The position numbers and the translations under genes are program-made. Below the pieces are notes generated by a model that saw nothing but the letters and a program-made list of their open reading frames with translations, was not told where the DNA came from and searched no databases. Shown here piece after piece: positions 8,816-18,760 of a stretch of 64,000 nucleotides of DNA (the first letter of the stretch is position 1; each line of letters begins with the position of its first letter). Origin of the DNA: Yersinia enterocolitica subsp. enterocolitica (lineage in GTDB: Bacteria > Pseudomonadota > Gammaproteobacteria > Enterobacterales > Enterobacteriaceae); assembly GCF_901472495.1 (NCBI RefSeq), contig NZ_LR590469.1, forward strand, positions 1,426,001 to 1,490,000, read 5' to 3'.

Positions 8816-10001
8816 ATGCTTAATTTATTAATTGAAAAGAAGATTAGACACCTTGAAATAATATTAAAAGTCAGCGAGCGCTGTAATATAAATTGTGATT
8901 ACTGTTATGTGTTTAATAAAGGAAATTCAGCAGCTGACGATAGTCCCGCTAGGATCTCAAATAAAAACATTCACCAATTAGTCTATTTTTTTACAGCGTG
9001 CTTGTCAGGAATATCAAATTGATACAATACAAATTTACTTTCATGGTGGGGAACCGCTACTAATGAAAAAAGAAAGTTTCACGAATATGTGTATTCAATT
9101 GATTTCAGGGAACTACTGTGGTTCGCAGCTCAGACTTGCCTTACAAACCAATGCCACATTAATTGACAATGAATGGATAGCAATATTTGAGAAATATTCC
9201 GTAAACGTAAGTATCTCTATTGATGGCCCTAAGCATATTAATGACAGGCATCGGCTGGATACCAAAGGGCGCTGCACATATGAAGGTACCGTTCGTGGCT
9301 TGCGTATACTTCAACATGCCTATAAACAAGGGCAACTCCCCTCAGATCCCGGTATTTTATGTGTCGCGAATGCTCAAGCAAACGGTGCTGAAATCTATCG
9401 ACATTTTGTTGATGAGTTAGGCGTCTATAGTTTTGATTTTCTGATACCCGATGACTCCTATAAAGATGCTCATACTGATGCCATCGGTATAGGGCGCTTT
9501 CTCAACGAAGCGCTGGATGAGTGGATAAAAGACAATAATGCCAAAATTTTTGTCCGACTCTTTCAAACACATATCGCCAGCCTACTGGGGCAAAAAAATT
9601 CAGGCGTCTTAGGACACACTCCCAATGTTACCGGTATCTACGCCCTGACCGTCAGTTCCGATGGATTTGTCCGGGTAGATGATACCTTGCGATCAACATC
9701 AGACAGAATGTTTAATCCCATTGGCCATCTTTCTGAGGTCAATCTATCTAATGTCTTTGCTAGCCCGCAGTTTCAGGAATATTCATCAATCGGACAATCA
9801 TTACCCACTGAATGCGAAGGCTGTATTTGGGAAAATATTTGTGCCGGTGGGCGCATCGTAAATCGTTTTTCCACCAAAGATCGCTTCAAACGCAAGTCCA
9901 TTTATTGTTATTCAATGAGAACATTCCTTAGCCGTTCATCTGCCCACTTACTTAATATGGGCATCAAAGAAGAACGCATCATGGCAGCAATTCAAGCATG
10001 A
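8816..10001 (+). pseudogene. xyeB: XyeB-type radical SAM/SPASM peptide maturase, frameshifted
   Basis: Would be a 394-residue radical SAM enzyme installing cyclophane cross-links in the adjacent precursor. The first fragment starts at ATG 8816 (GAGGG ribosome site) and carries the cluster motif C-N-I-N-C-D-Y-C. It runs out of frame at a run of seven T (8986-8992) and stops at 9022. Deleting one T joins VYF directly to LQRACQEYQIDTIQIYFHGGEP, after which the frame stays open to 10001. The second half has the SPASM-like end CEGCIWENICAGG with a further Cys in YCYSMRTF. The separate reading from ATG 9063 lacks the SAM cysteines and could not be active. Transcriptional slippage on the T run or a sequencing error are alternatives to true inactivation. 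The stop overlaps the next start as ATGA. Confidence 0.85.
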
Positions 10002-11055
10002 TTTCTGAAATATACGGCGAGGGAGCGCCGGTAAAATTGCTCAATAAAACTGCGATTTTCAGACAGGAAGCGCTAGAGCACAGAGCACATCATTGGCTGG
10101 GTAGCCCACAAGTTATTACTCCAGTTAGTGCTTCTGTTTGGGCCATGTTGGCACTGGTACTTATTGCCAGCTTGATAGCATTCTTGGGGCTGGGGACTTA
10201 TACCCAAAAAGCCCGCCTCGCCGGATCTGTTGTTCATCACCCTGCGGTGGCACGGATAATCGCCCCACGCGATGGGATTATTATCAGTAGCCTGGCTGAA
10301 GAAGGGAAAATCGTTCGTGCTGGCGAAGTGATTTATATCGTCAATATGGAAACCCAGACAGAGTTTGGCGCAACAAACCATGAAATAACCACAGCACTAA
10401 AATCACAGAAAACGGCTATTGAACAAGAGATAAAACTCAAATCAGCGGCAGCAGACACTGAACGAAACTACCTTATTCAGAGGTTAAAAAATAAAGACGC
10501 CGAGCAGCAAAAAATGGATCATTTGATTGCCAAAGCGACACAACAAACCTCATGGTTACGTGAAAAATCACAATATTTCAAAGAGTTGGTTAGGCAAGGG
10601 ATAGCCCTTGAGACGGAGCATATGGCACGCCAGTCCGAATATTATAGCGCCTCTGTTCGACTCGAAGCCTACAAGCGGGAAAAGGTAAAACTGCAAGGAG
10701 AAACCATTGGGATTAAAGCACAGTTAGCGGCTATACATAGCGAAGTTGAAGTTTCACTGGAAATGCTACGCCGACAGCCGACAAACGGCACGGTTGGATC
10801 AAGATTTAATCTCGACCGAAGAACAACGAGAATTGCATATCACGTCTCCGATTGATGGCACCTTAACCGGCATTACAGGATTAGCTGGCAACACAATTCG
10901 AGCGACTCAAGAATTAGTTAGTATTGTGCCAACCTCCGGGCAAACCGAGGTGGAAATTTTTGCCACTGCGGATGCCATCGGCGAATTACGTGAAGGCCAA
11001 GCGGTGAGGCTGCGGTTTGACGCCTACCCCTATCAGTGGTTCGGTCAATATGAGG
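9998..11055 (+). pseudogene. HlyD/CvaA-type membrane fusion protein, frameshifted and truncated
   Basis: Periplasmic adaptor of a type I peptide exporter. Residues 45-68 form a single membrane helix, followed by the biotinyl-lipoyl-like segment (IIAPRDGIIISSLAEEGKIV) and a long coiled coil. The frame breaks between about 10773 and 10785; after a net one-base shift it resumes as RLDQDLISTEEQ with the second lipoyl half (ITSPIDGTLTG) and barrel (VRLRFDAYPYQWFGQYEG). Just after that, near 11055, the sequence jumps to the middle of an ABC exporter, so the last part of the adaptor is deleted. Families of this type usually exceed 400 residues. The start ATG overlaps the maturase stop. Confidence 0.85.
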
Positions 11056-12476
11056 GGATTCAATGGAATTCCGGGCTTTTTAGCCATTTAATCCGCTTGC
11101 CCGTTTCCTACTTTGAAAAACGCCATATTGGCGATGTCAGGTCGCGTTTTAACTCGCTGTCAGTAGTGCAAGATGCTTTTACCGCCGATATGGTTGCATC
11201 ACTGTTGGATATTGTGGTGGTTATCGGGCTATTTTTTCTGATGTGGGCCTATGATGGTTACCTCGCGGCAGTCGCCGTGCTGATATTGCTGACCTATGCA
11301 GCCATCAAATTCTTTCTTTTCAGTGCCTACCGTTCTGCCAATTTGGAGGCAATTGCTCACGAAGCAAAACAACAATCACATTTCCTCGAAACCGTGCGCG
11401 GCATTGACTACGTGAAAATTTTCAATTTAGCTGAGCGCCGCCGATCCGATTGGATCAATCTCGTTATCAATGAGGCTAATGCAAAAATCTACCTGTTTAA
11501 AATAGATCTGGCGACACAGACGGTAGGCTTACTTTTAATCGGGCTGTCTTCGGCAATAATATTGTGGCTAGGGGCAAAGCTGATTGATAGCGCGACGCTC
11601 ACTACCGGCATGCTATTTGCCTTCTTAATTTACTCAGACATGTACGTCACTCGCACCATTCGGGTGGTTGATTCGATTATCCGGCTCCGCTTGATTGATA
11701 TGCACAGTGAGCGCCTTTCAGAAGTGGCACTTGCCACACCTGAACTGGCTAGCGGTGAGGTCGATTTAGTTACCCCTAACTCCCTTGCCGGCACCATTGA
11801 AGTTAAAGATCTAAGCTACCGTTATGGTGATGGCGAACCTGCCGTATTTGAACATGTGAGTCTGTCTATCAAAGCCGGTGAAAGCATTGCCATCGTTGGG
11901 CCATCCGGCTGCGGCAAATCAACCCTCCTAAAATGCATGGGCGGTTTAGTCCCGCAAAAGTGCGGTTCTATTTTATTCGACGGCGTCGATGCCCACCGGT
12001 TAGGTCTTGATGCCTATCGCAAGCATATCGCCTACGTGTTGCAAGAGGATAAACTCTTTGCCGGCTCTTTACTCGATAACATCAGCTCGTTTGATACTCA
12101 TCCTGACAGTGAATGGGCGCTGGAATGTGCACGCCTTGCTTCAATTCATACTGAGATTGATGCCATGCCGATGAAATATGAAACCATGGTCGGCGATATG
12201 GGCAGCGCCCTATCAGGTGGGCAGCGCCAACGAGTTTCTCTGGCCCGCGCTTTATACAAACGCCCGCGAATATTATTTCTCGACGAAGCAACCAGTGACC
12301 TGGATATCGACAACGAAGCCCGAATTAATGACGCGATACGCGCATTGAAGATTACCCGAATTTTTGTTGCCCACCGCCCAACAATGATTGCCATGGCGGA
12401 TCGAGTATTTGATCTCAGCAAAAATGCTGAAATGGAAAAGGAAAAGGAAGGCCCTTATGTACTTTTTACCCAATAA
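11056..12476 (+). pseudogene. Bacteriocin-type ABC exporter lacking its N-terminal part
   Basis: The reading frame joins the adaptor remnant to an exporter that begins abruptly in its membrane domain (WNSGLFSHLIRLPVSYFEKRH, normally some 200 residues into CvaB/RaxB-like proteins). The C39 peptidase domain and the first membrane helices are absent. The remainder is well preserved: three or four membrane segments, Walker A GPSGCGKST, signature LSGGQRQR, Walker B ILFLDEAT and H-loop AHR. The arrangement is best explained by one in-frame deletion removing the end of the adaptor gene and the start of the exporter gene. With no C39 domain and no proper start it is unlikely to export a peptide. The 3' end overlaps the protease gene by 20 bases. 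Confidence 0.85.
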
Positions 12477-13374
12477 ACACACTGCAGCAATAATATTCTC
12501 CCTCTTATCTTCTGTCTCCTCACCAACAGCGATCGGTGCCATCATGCCAGAAAAAGTTATGCATATGCCGTTTGTGTGGGATGACACGGCAACACCCATA
12601 GTGAGAATTGAAATCAATGGGATATGGGAAAATTTCATGATCGATACCGAGGCATTAATTGCTCTGCACTTATTTAGCGATGTTATGGCGCGACTTCCGG
12701 GATTAATATCTGAACCAGGAAAACATCGCACAACAGACCTGACAGGCAAAGTATTTCTTAACGAGAAGTTCTCCATCCCAAAACTTTTGATCAATGGCAT
12801 GGAATTTAAGAATGTAGAAGGGATATCAGTGAACACTCCTCAGGGTATGGTGTTCAGCCCTGATAGCATTCCCCCTCATTCAATGATGATCGGGCTAAAT
12901 TTATTCAAAGGTAAGGCGGTACTGATTAATTACCAAAAAAAACGTGTGTCTGTCGCGGATAATACTCAAGCATTGGGTATTAATATGGCTGATGGATGGA
13001 TATCACTGCCGCTGCGGTTGACACCAGAAGGTGTCGAAATCAAAGTCGTAAAAAATTATAAAGAATACAATATGCTTTTGGATACCGGCGCAACAGTGTC
13101 CGTATTTTTTAAAGAACGGCTTAAATCTCCTTTTGTTAACCTGTCCTGTCAGACAGTCATGAAAGAGATGGATCATGAAGGCTGCGAAGCATCAGATTTT
13201 CAGCTTAACGAAATCGGTGCAACAGAGATTGGTTTTAATGTCGTACTGCTAGACGGAGCGTTCAACCAGATGGATACCGATGGATTAATTGGCAATAACT
13301 TCCTCAACGAATTTGCCTTAGTAATTGATTTCCCAGGACAAAAAATCCACATCAAAAAATTTAAAACTACGTAA
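12457..13374 (+). CDS. Signal-peptide-bearing retropepsin-like aspartic protease
   Basis: A 305-residue protein that begins with a Sec signal peptide (residues 1-27) and has two retropepsin-like halves. The second carries the active-site motif MLLDTGATVSVFF; the first has the degenerate FMIDTEALIALHL, with Glu in place of Gly. It is thus a tandem, pepsin-like arrangement folded in the periplasm. The start at ATG 12457 is preferred over an upstream Met because of the AAGGAAGG ribosome site and the signal peptide. It is translationally coupled to the exporter remnant (20-base overlap). A role in removing the leader from the exported RiPP is inferred from context only. It is the only intact gene of the cluster. 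Confidence 0.8.
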   Translation: MYFLPNKHTAAIIFSLLSSVSSPTAIGAIMPEKVMHMPFVWDDTATPIVRIEINGIWENFMIDTEALIALHLFSDVMARLPGLISEPGKHRTTDLTGKVFLNEKFSIPKLLINGMEFKNVEGISVNTPQGMVFSPDSIPPHSMMIGLNLFKGKAVLINYQKKRVSVADNTQALGINMADGWISLPLRLTPEGVEIKVVKNYKEYNMLLDTGATVSVFFKERLKSPFVNLSCQTVMKEMDHEGCEASDFQLNEIGATEIGFNVVLLDGAFNQMDTDGLIGNNFLNEFALVIDFPGQKIHIKKFKTT

Positions 13375-13423
13375 GTAATCCTTTCAAAGTAATAAGCTAT
13401 GGGCTCTACAAAGCCTTTCTGAA

Positions 13424-13455
13424 CACAAAAAAAGGGAGGCTTTCGCCTCCCCTTT
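13424..13455 (-). terminator. ptsG terminator
   Basis: Perfect seven-base stem GGGAGGC / GCCTCCC around a four-base loop; on the minus strand it is followed by a run of seven T. It lies 20 bases after the ptsG stop codon and probably also ends transcripts of the RiPP cluster from the other side. Confidence 0.9.
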
Positions 13456-13473
13456 GCACTCCCCACACCTGAA

Positions 13474-14907
13474 TTAATGGTTACGAATGTACTCGTCCAT
13501 ATCTGTTTTCAGGTTATCAGATTTCGTCCCGAAGATAGCCTGAACACCTGAGCCTGCGACGACAACGCCCGCAGCACCCAATTTCTTCAGACCAGCTTGG
13601 TCAACCTTGGACACATCAGCCACGCTGACACGCAGACGTGTGATACATGCATCCAGGTTAGTGATGTTTTCTTTACCACCAAATGCTGCTACCAGTGCTG
13701 CTGACATTTCAGTGCCACCCTGTACAGTTTGCTCTGTCGTCGTGTCTTCACGACCCGGTGTTTTCAAATTCAGTTTGGCGATCAGTACACGGAAGATGGT
13801 GTAGTAGACCAGACCGTAGCAAATACCCACCAGAGGGAACAACCAAATACGGCTGCTGTTGCCACTCAGTACGACGAAGTCAATCAGACCGTGGGAGAAG
13901 CTGGTACCGTCACGCATCCCAAGCAGGATACAGATTGGGAAGGCCAGACCTGCCAGAATTGCATGGATAACATACAAAATTGGCGCCACGAACATGAAGG
14001 AGAATTCGATTGGTTCGGTGATACCAGTCAGGAATGAGGTCAGTGCTGCGGAGATCATGATCCCGCCCACTTTTGCCCGGTTTTCCGGCTTAGCAGAATG
14101 CCAAATAGCGATTGCTGCTGCTGGCAGACCGTACATTTTAAACAGGAAGCCACCAGACAGTTTACCCGCAGTTGGGTCACCCGCCATGTAACGAGGAATG
14201 TCACCGTGGAATACCTGACCCGCTGCGTTGGTGTATTCACCAATTTGCATTTGGAATGGTACGTTCCAGATATGGTGCAGACCGAATGGCACCAGCGCAC
14301 GTTCTACTACACCGTAGATACCAAAGGCGACTACGGAGTTTTGATAGGCTGCCCACTGGGAGAAAGTCTGGATAGCAGTACCCACTGGCGGCCACACGAA
14401 GGACAGAATCACGCCAACGAAGATCGCTGTGAAACCAGAGATAATCGGCACAAAACGTTTACCGGCGAAAAAGCCCAGATATTCAGGTAACTGAATACGG
14501 TAGAAACGGTTAAACATGTAGGCCGCTATTGCACCTGCAATGATACCGCCTAACACCCCGGTATCAGCTAAATGCTTGGCAGCAATTTCTTCTGCCGGCA
14601 AATGCAAGACCAGTGGTGCGACCACCGCCATGGTTTTCACCATGATGCCGTAAGCCACAACGGCCGCCAACGCGGAGACACCGTCGTTATTGGTAAAGCC
14701 AAGTGCAACGCCAATAGCAAAAATCAATGCCATGTTAGCAAAAACGGAACCGCCCGCTTCTGCCATTACGTGAGAGACTACCGTTGGTAGCCAGCTAAAA
14801 TTCGCGGAACCGACACCCAGCAGAATACCTGCGATGGGTAACACGGATACCGGTAGCATTAGCGATTTACCGACCTTTTGCAGGTTTGCAAATGCGTTCT
14901 TAAACAT
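13474..14907 (-). CDS. ptsG: PTS glucose permease EIICB-Glc
   Basis: Membrane permease that takes up glucose and phosphorylates it using EIIA-Glc. The 477 residues comprise an EIIC membrane domain (ten or so helices, with the conserved GITEPIEF motif near residue 295), a linker and the EIIB domain whose phosphorylated Cys is residue 421 in [10 protein letters not shown], the same number as in E. coli. The leader contains a conserved SgrS target and the promoter region carries Mlc and CRP sites (listed separately), so control by glucose availability and by sugar-phosphate stress can be expected. Confidence 0.98.
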   Translation of the reverse strand: MFKNAFANLQKVGKSLMLPVSVLPIAGILLGVGSANFSWLPTVVSHVMAEAGGSVFANMALIFAIGVALGFTNNDGVSALAAVVAYGIMVKTMAVVAPLVLHLPAEEIAAKHLADTGVLGGIIAGAIAAYMFNRFYRIQLPEYLGFFAGKRFVPIISGFTAIFVGVILSFVWPPVGTAIQTFSQWAAYQNSVVAFGIYGVVERALVPFGLHHIWNVPFQMQIGEYTNAAGQVFHGDIPRYMAGDPTAGKLSGGFLFKMYGLPAAAIAIWHSAKPENRAKVGGIMISAALTSFLTGITEPIEFSFMFVAPILYVIHAILAGLAFPICILLGMRDGTSFSHGLIDFVVLSGNSSRIWLFPLVGICYGLVYYTIFRVLIAKLNLKTPGREDTTTEQTVQGGTEMSAALVAAFGGKENITNLDACITRLRVSVADVSKVDQAGLKKLGAAGVVVAGSGVQAIFGTKSDNLKTDMDEYIRNH

Positions 14908-14931
14908 AGTTGAGTGAGCTCCTGAGTAATA
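14908..14931 (-). promoter_or_regulatory. SgrS small-RNA pairing site at ptsG ribosome binding site
   Basis: Immediately upstream of the ptsG start the message reads TTACTCAGGAGCTCACTC, close to the E. coli segment ATACTCAGGAGCACTCTC that base-pairs with SgrS and includes the Shine-Dalgarno AGGAG. Conservation of non-coding bases here supports SgrS/Hfq silencing of ptsG in this organism. The sgrS gene itself is not recognised in the window. Confidence 0.75.
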
Positions 14932-15018
14932 GTGCTTTTACTGCTTTTTCTCGCGTTTATTGGCATTACAAAGGGGGGAGTAAGCCTTTGCGAATCAGGG
15001 TGTCTAAAGCACCCCTTT

Positions 15019-15075
15019 AATTTTTACGAAGAGTAAAATAAATAGCCTGCTTAATGTTTGATGGCAGTCACGTTT
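15019..15075 (-). promoter_or_regulatory. ptsG promoter with Mlc operator and CRP site
   Basis: On the minus strand TTATTTTACTCTTCGTAA (within 15019-15044) matches the E. coli ptsG Mlc operator/-10 region, and AACGTGACTGCCATCAAACA (15053-15075) matches its CRP site, with the same order and about the same spacing. The rest of the 307-base gap to tatD holds no gene. Expected behaviour is CRP-cAMP activation and Mlc repression relieved by glucose uptake. Confidence 0.8.
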
Positions 15076-15214
15076 CTTTCAAGAAAGCGCTTAATTTGCT
15101 TCAAATCGCGCATTTTTTGTAAAAAAACGTCAATGAGAGCTGCCCTCACCCACTAAATCGGGTGAGAACATTACTCGTTTCGACGATTAATTACGAGCTT
15201 AAAAAAAAGTATTA

Positions 15215-16024
15215 TTAAGGAAGCTGGGACGTTCCACTGGTCAATCGCGCAGAGTCCAGATGAAATAACCGGCAGAAGTTGTCGGTAGTGGCTTGGGCTA
15301 AGGATTCAAGGCTGATCCCCTTCAGTACCGCCATATATTCAGCAACATCACGCACATAGGCTGGTTGGTTCTCTTTACCCCGATGCGGAACCGGTGCCAA
15401 ATAAGGTGAATCGGTTTCGACCAGCAGCCGATCAAGTGGCACGTAGCGCGCGACATCACGAAGCTGTTCTGCGTTACGGAAAGTCAGAATACCGGAGAAA
15501 GAGATGTAAAAACCGAGATCCAATAGCGTGGCGGCAGTTGCTTTATCTTCTGTAAAACAATGTAAAACCCCACCACACTCTTGCGCCAGTTCTTCATGCA
15601 AGATTGCCAGCGTGTCTTCACGAGCATCACGAGTATGTACAATCACCGGTTTATTTAATTTACGGCCAATACGGATATGCTCACGGAAAGAGGCTTGTTG
15701 CAGTGGAATATTGTCTTGCTGATAGAAGTAATCCAGCCCGGTTTCCCCCATTGCCACCACGTTATCTGCCGCCGCAAGTTTTGCCAACTGCTCAAAATCA
15801 TAGCCACCCTCCAGATTGAGTGGATGAACGCCACATGAAAACGCCACATTTTCTCGCTCCCCGATAAGGGAAGTCATGGCTGAAAAGCCCGGTAATGTAG
15901 TGGCAACCGCCAGAACGAATCCGACATCACGCGCCTTCGCTTTAGCTAATACATCATCAACATTGCGGTGCAACGTCTGGTAATCAAGGCTATCAAGATG
16001 ACAATGAGAATCTACTAACAACAT
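15215..16024 (-). CDS. ycfH: TatD-family metal-dependent hydrolase YcfH
   Basis: A 269-residue TIM-barrel hydrolase of the TatD family. The metal-binding signature SHCHLD is at residues 6-11. The bridging Glu in MGETGLDY is near residue 94, and the later ligands are HTRDA, HCFT and the ETDSPYLAP aspartate. TatD relatives act as 3'-5' DNases or D-aminoacyl-tRNA-deacylase-like enzymes; the precise role of YcfH is unknown. It is the last gene of the rpmF-to-holB run and lies 14 bases after holB. Confidence 0.95.
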   Translation of the reverse strand: MLLVDSHCHLDSLDYQTLHRNVDDVLAKAKARDVGFVLAVATTLPGFSAMTSLIGERENVAFSCGVHPLNLEGGYDFEQLAKLAAADNVVAMGETGLDYFYQQDNIPLQQASFREHIRIGRKLNKPVIVHTRDAREDTLAILHEELAQECGGVLHCFTEDKATAATLLDLGFYISFSGILTFRNAEQLRDVARYVPLDRLLVETDSPYLAPVPHRGKENQPAYVRDVAEYMAVLKGISLESLAQATTDNFCRLFHLDSARLTSGTSQLP

Positions 16025-16038
16025 AATTTTAAACCCAA

Positions 16039-17046
16039 TTACAACGAAGATAAGGTGGAATAAGTGCCCGTGGTCAGCGCTGTTTCCCAGTTAAGCAGGA
16101 ACTCGGTGAGCAATAATTCACGATTAACACCTACCACCGATAATAATTGATGGCGGCAATGGCCCAGCGCCTGGGCTGAATGGAGCAATACCGGTGTTGC
16201 GGCCATGCCAGCCAATTGCTGCACCAGAGGCAATTGATCCTGGTTGACGGCAAATTGACCCGCGCCTTGCTGCCATTTCAACGCATCCAACACCAATGAA
16301 GAGATCCATTGTAAGCGCTCTGGAGCATCATCATGGTTAAGTTGCGGTAATAACGACAGTAAATCCGAGCTGTGCAGTGCGCTATGCAATGCATGGCACA
16401 AAGTGGTTCTGGTGGCCCAGCGTTCCGGTTGCAGTAAACGCTCGGCCGCTAACGGCGCACCTTCACTCAATTTAAGTGCCGCCAGCATCGAGACAGGTTC
16501 TGCTGGAATCTGCCGCTGAAGCCATTGCAGGCTAAGCGCGGTATCCGGGCAGGCCAGATGCCAGTAAAAGCAGCGGCTGCGCAGTGTCGCAAGCAAACTG
16601 GCAGGTTGATGGCAATCAAGTAGAAAATAGGTTTTCTCTGGCGGCTCTTCCAACGTTTTTAACAACGCATTCGCCGCCGCATCGGTAAGCAACTCCGCGT
16701 GGGGAAGCCACACCACTTTTGCCCCGCCTTGCTGAGCATGAGAATAGAGTTTTTCAATCTGTTGGCGCACCAGCTCAACGCCGAGACTGCTTTTCCCTTT
16801 CTCCGGTGTCAGCACATACCAGTCCGGATGATTGCCCGCCAACATCAAGCGGCAACTATGACATTCACCACAGCTTTTCTCGCCTTGTCGTTGCTGGCAC
16901 ATCAACCAACGGCTAATACCGTAAATCAGTGCTTCTTCGCCATTTCCGGGCAAAGAGTGCAGCAGTAATGCATGATGACCTCGCCCGGCAATCTGCTGCC
17001 CTACCCACTGACGGTAAGGCGCAGTGAGCCACGGGTACCATTTCAT
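16039..17046 (-). CDS. holB: DNA polymerase III delta-prime subunit
   Basis: Clamp-loader subunit delta', an AAA+-fold protein without working ATPase. The 335-residue reading starts MKWYPWL, matching the family N-terminus. The start ATG shares its A with the tmk stop (TAATG), indicating translational coupling; a longer reading from 17073 is therefore rejected. The zinc-binding module uses Cys50, Cys59, Cys62 and Cys65. The P-loop is degenerate (LPGNGEEA), as expected for delta', while the SRC-type arginine finger lies in LRSRCFYW. Confidence 0.95.
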   Translation of the reverse strand: MKWYPWLTAPYRQWVGQQIAGRGHHALLLHSLPGNGEEALIYGISRWLMCQQRQGEKSCGECHSCRLMLAGNHPDWYVLTPEKGKSSLGVELVRQQIEKLYSHAQQGGAKVVWLPHAELLTDAAANALLKTLEEPPEKTYFLLDCHQPASLLATLRSRCFYWHLACPDTALSLQWLQRQIPAEPVSMLAALKLSEGAPLAAERLLQPERWATRTTLCHALHSALHSSDLLSLLPQLNHDDAPERLQWISSLVLDALKWQQGAGQFAVNQDQLPLVQQLAGMAATPVLLHSAQALGHCRHQLLSVVGVNRELLLTEFLLNWETALTTGTYSTLSSL

Positions 17047-17684
17047 TACGCTGTTTCTCGGCTGGTCAGCCATTGCTTCAGTACCTGGCTAATAGATTCA
17101 CTGACTTGCTCAAGCGGTTGAGAAGCATCAATAGTTTTGATACTCGAATCGGTTGCAGCCAATTCGAGATAGCGCTCTCGGGTGCGCTCAAAGAAGGCCA
17201 GAGACTCTTGTTCAATCCGGTCTAATTCACCACGGGCGCGGGCGCGAGCCAGCCCAATAACTGGCGGTAAATCGAGATACAGTGTCAGGTCGGGGCGGAA
17301 CTCCCCCAATACCGTGTCACGCAATGATGTCATCAGATTAATATCAATTCCGCGCCCGCCGCCCTGATAGGCTTGCGATGACAAATCATGGCGATCACCC
17401 ACCACCCAACTGCCGCGCGCCAGTGCTGGTTTAATCACATTTTCAACCAATTGCACACGCGCAGCATACAACATCAGCACTTCGGCTTTGTCCGTCAGGA
17501 CTTCACCATCAATACCTTGCTTAATCAAATCTCGCAGCTTTTCTGCCAGCGGCGTTCCCCCTGGCTCGCGAGTGAAAACAATATCGTTAATCCCCTGAGC
17601 GCGTAATGTGGCAACCACGGTGTCTCTGGCGGTGGTTTTCCCTACCCCTTCCAGCCCTTCAATAACGATAAATTTACTGTTCAT
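17046..17684 (-). CDS. tmk: Thymidylate kinase
   Basis: Phosphorylates dTMP to dTDP in dTTP synthesis. The P-loop [10 protein letters not shown] is at residues 9-18, the substrate-binding FTREPGGTP at about 37-45, and the catalytic [15 protein letters not shown] lid region in the middle. At 212 residues it is the usual length. It overlaps mltG upstream by 11 bases and holB downstream by one, so the three are translated as a unit. Confidence 0.97.
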   Translation of the reverse strand: MNSKFIVIEGLEGVGKTTARDTVVATLRAQGINDIVFTREPGGTPLAEKLRDLIKQGIDGEVLTDKAEVLMLYAARVQLVENVIKPALARGSWVVGDRHDLSSQAYQGGGRGIDINLMTSLRDTVLGEFRPDLTLYLDLPPVIGLARARARGELDRIEQESLAFFERTRERYLELAATDSSIKTIDASQPLEQVSESISQVLKQWLTSRETA

Positions 17685-18699
17685 TTTTATCCTTTAGCGA
17701 TTGGCGATAAACCCGTACCGCTTGGTTATGACTGGCTAAATTGGTGGTAAAAGTATGGCCGCCCTTGCCGTCTGCTACAAAGTAGAGGTAAGGCGTTTTA
17801 GCCGGATGAGCGGCAGCCGTAAGTGATGCCAGCCCCGGCATCGCAATCGGCGTCGGCGGCAAACCAGATATTACATAGGTATTATAAGGCGTTGGCGTAT
17901 CTAAGTCTTTACGACTAATGGTGCCATTATAGCTATCTCCCATCCCATAAATAACAGTCGGGTCCGTTTGCAGTCGCATACCAATACGTAGTCGATTAAT
18001 AAACACCGACGCTACTTTGGTTCGCTCTTCATTGACCGCCGTTTCTTTTTCGATGATTGACGCCATAGTCACCAGGTCGCCTGGGGTTTTGTAAGGCAAC
18101 GACTTATCACGCCCCTGCCAGATTTCATCGACTGTTTTTTCCATCTTCACATGGGCACGTTTGAGTAATGCCAAGTCAGTGGTTCCGGCAGTATATGAAT
18201 AGGTATCTGGATAAAGCCACCCTTCAGGATGTTCGCTGTCCTTTAATCCCAGTAATACCGCGATTTCAGCATCACTCTTCCCATCCAATACATGCTTTAT
18301 ATATTTTGATTGTTGTAATTCATCCATCCAATCACGCAGCCGCTTTCCTTCAATAAAGCGCACGGTAAATTGGGCTTCTTTACCGCTGGCGAGCAGCTCC
18401 AGCATGCCGCGCACTGTCATCCCGGGAGTAAAGCGATAGGTACCCGCCTTGAATTTGGCTAACTCTGGTTCAAGGCGCAGCAGCCAGGGGAACCAGCGAG
18501 TATTTTTAATCAGGCCGTCGCGTTGCAGCAAATTCTCCAGTGCCACTCGTCCCGTCCCCGCAGGAAGTTTAAAGATGGTCTCTTGCTGGATAGCCAACGG
18601 CCTATCAGCAAAGTGTTGTACTCTCTGGTAACCCAACAGCAGCAATCCCAAACAGATAGCGACAAAAAGGATTAATGCTTTGGTGCTTTTTATTTTCAT
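17674..18699 (-). CDS. mltG: Endolytic murein transglycosylase MltG
   Basis: Inner-membrane lytic transglycosylase that cuts nascent glycan strands and so sets their length. One N-terminal membrane helix (residues 8-24) is followed by a LysM-like domain and the YceG catalytic domain with the active Glu217 in [10 protein letters not shown] and the conserved [19 protein letters not shown] region. At 341 residues it is full length. It sits between pabC and tmk, as in E. coli. Confidence 0.96.
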   Translation of the reverse strand: MKIKSTKALILFVAICLGLLLLGYQRVQHFADRPLAIQQETIFKLPAGTGRVALENLLQRDGLIKNTRWFPWLLRLEPELAKFKAGTYRFTPGMTVRGMLELLASGKEAQFTVRFIEGKRLRDWMDELQQSKYIKHVLDGKSDAEIAVLLGLKDSEHPEGWLYPDTYSYTAGTTDLALLKRAHVKMEKTVDEIWQGRDKSLPYKTPGDLVTMASIIEKETAVNEERTKVASVFINRLRIGMRLQTDPTVIYGMGDSYNGTISRKDLDTPTPYNTYVISGLPPTPIAMPGLASLTAAAHPAKTPYLYFVADGKGGHTFTTNLASHNQAVRVYRQSLKDKNEQ

Positions 18700-18760
18700 C
18701 GGGCGGCCATCTTCATATTAAAGGTAGTCATAGGTACAAAAATCAAAATCCTCATGAAGT

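Noticed and set aside
14055..14490. Several frames inside ptsG on both strands
   Set aside because: Shadows of a strongly conserved gene; none has a ribosome site or recognisable product.
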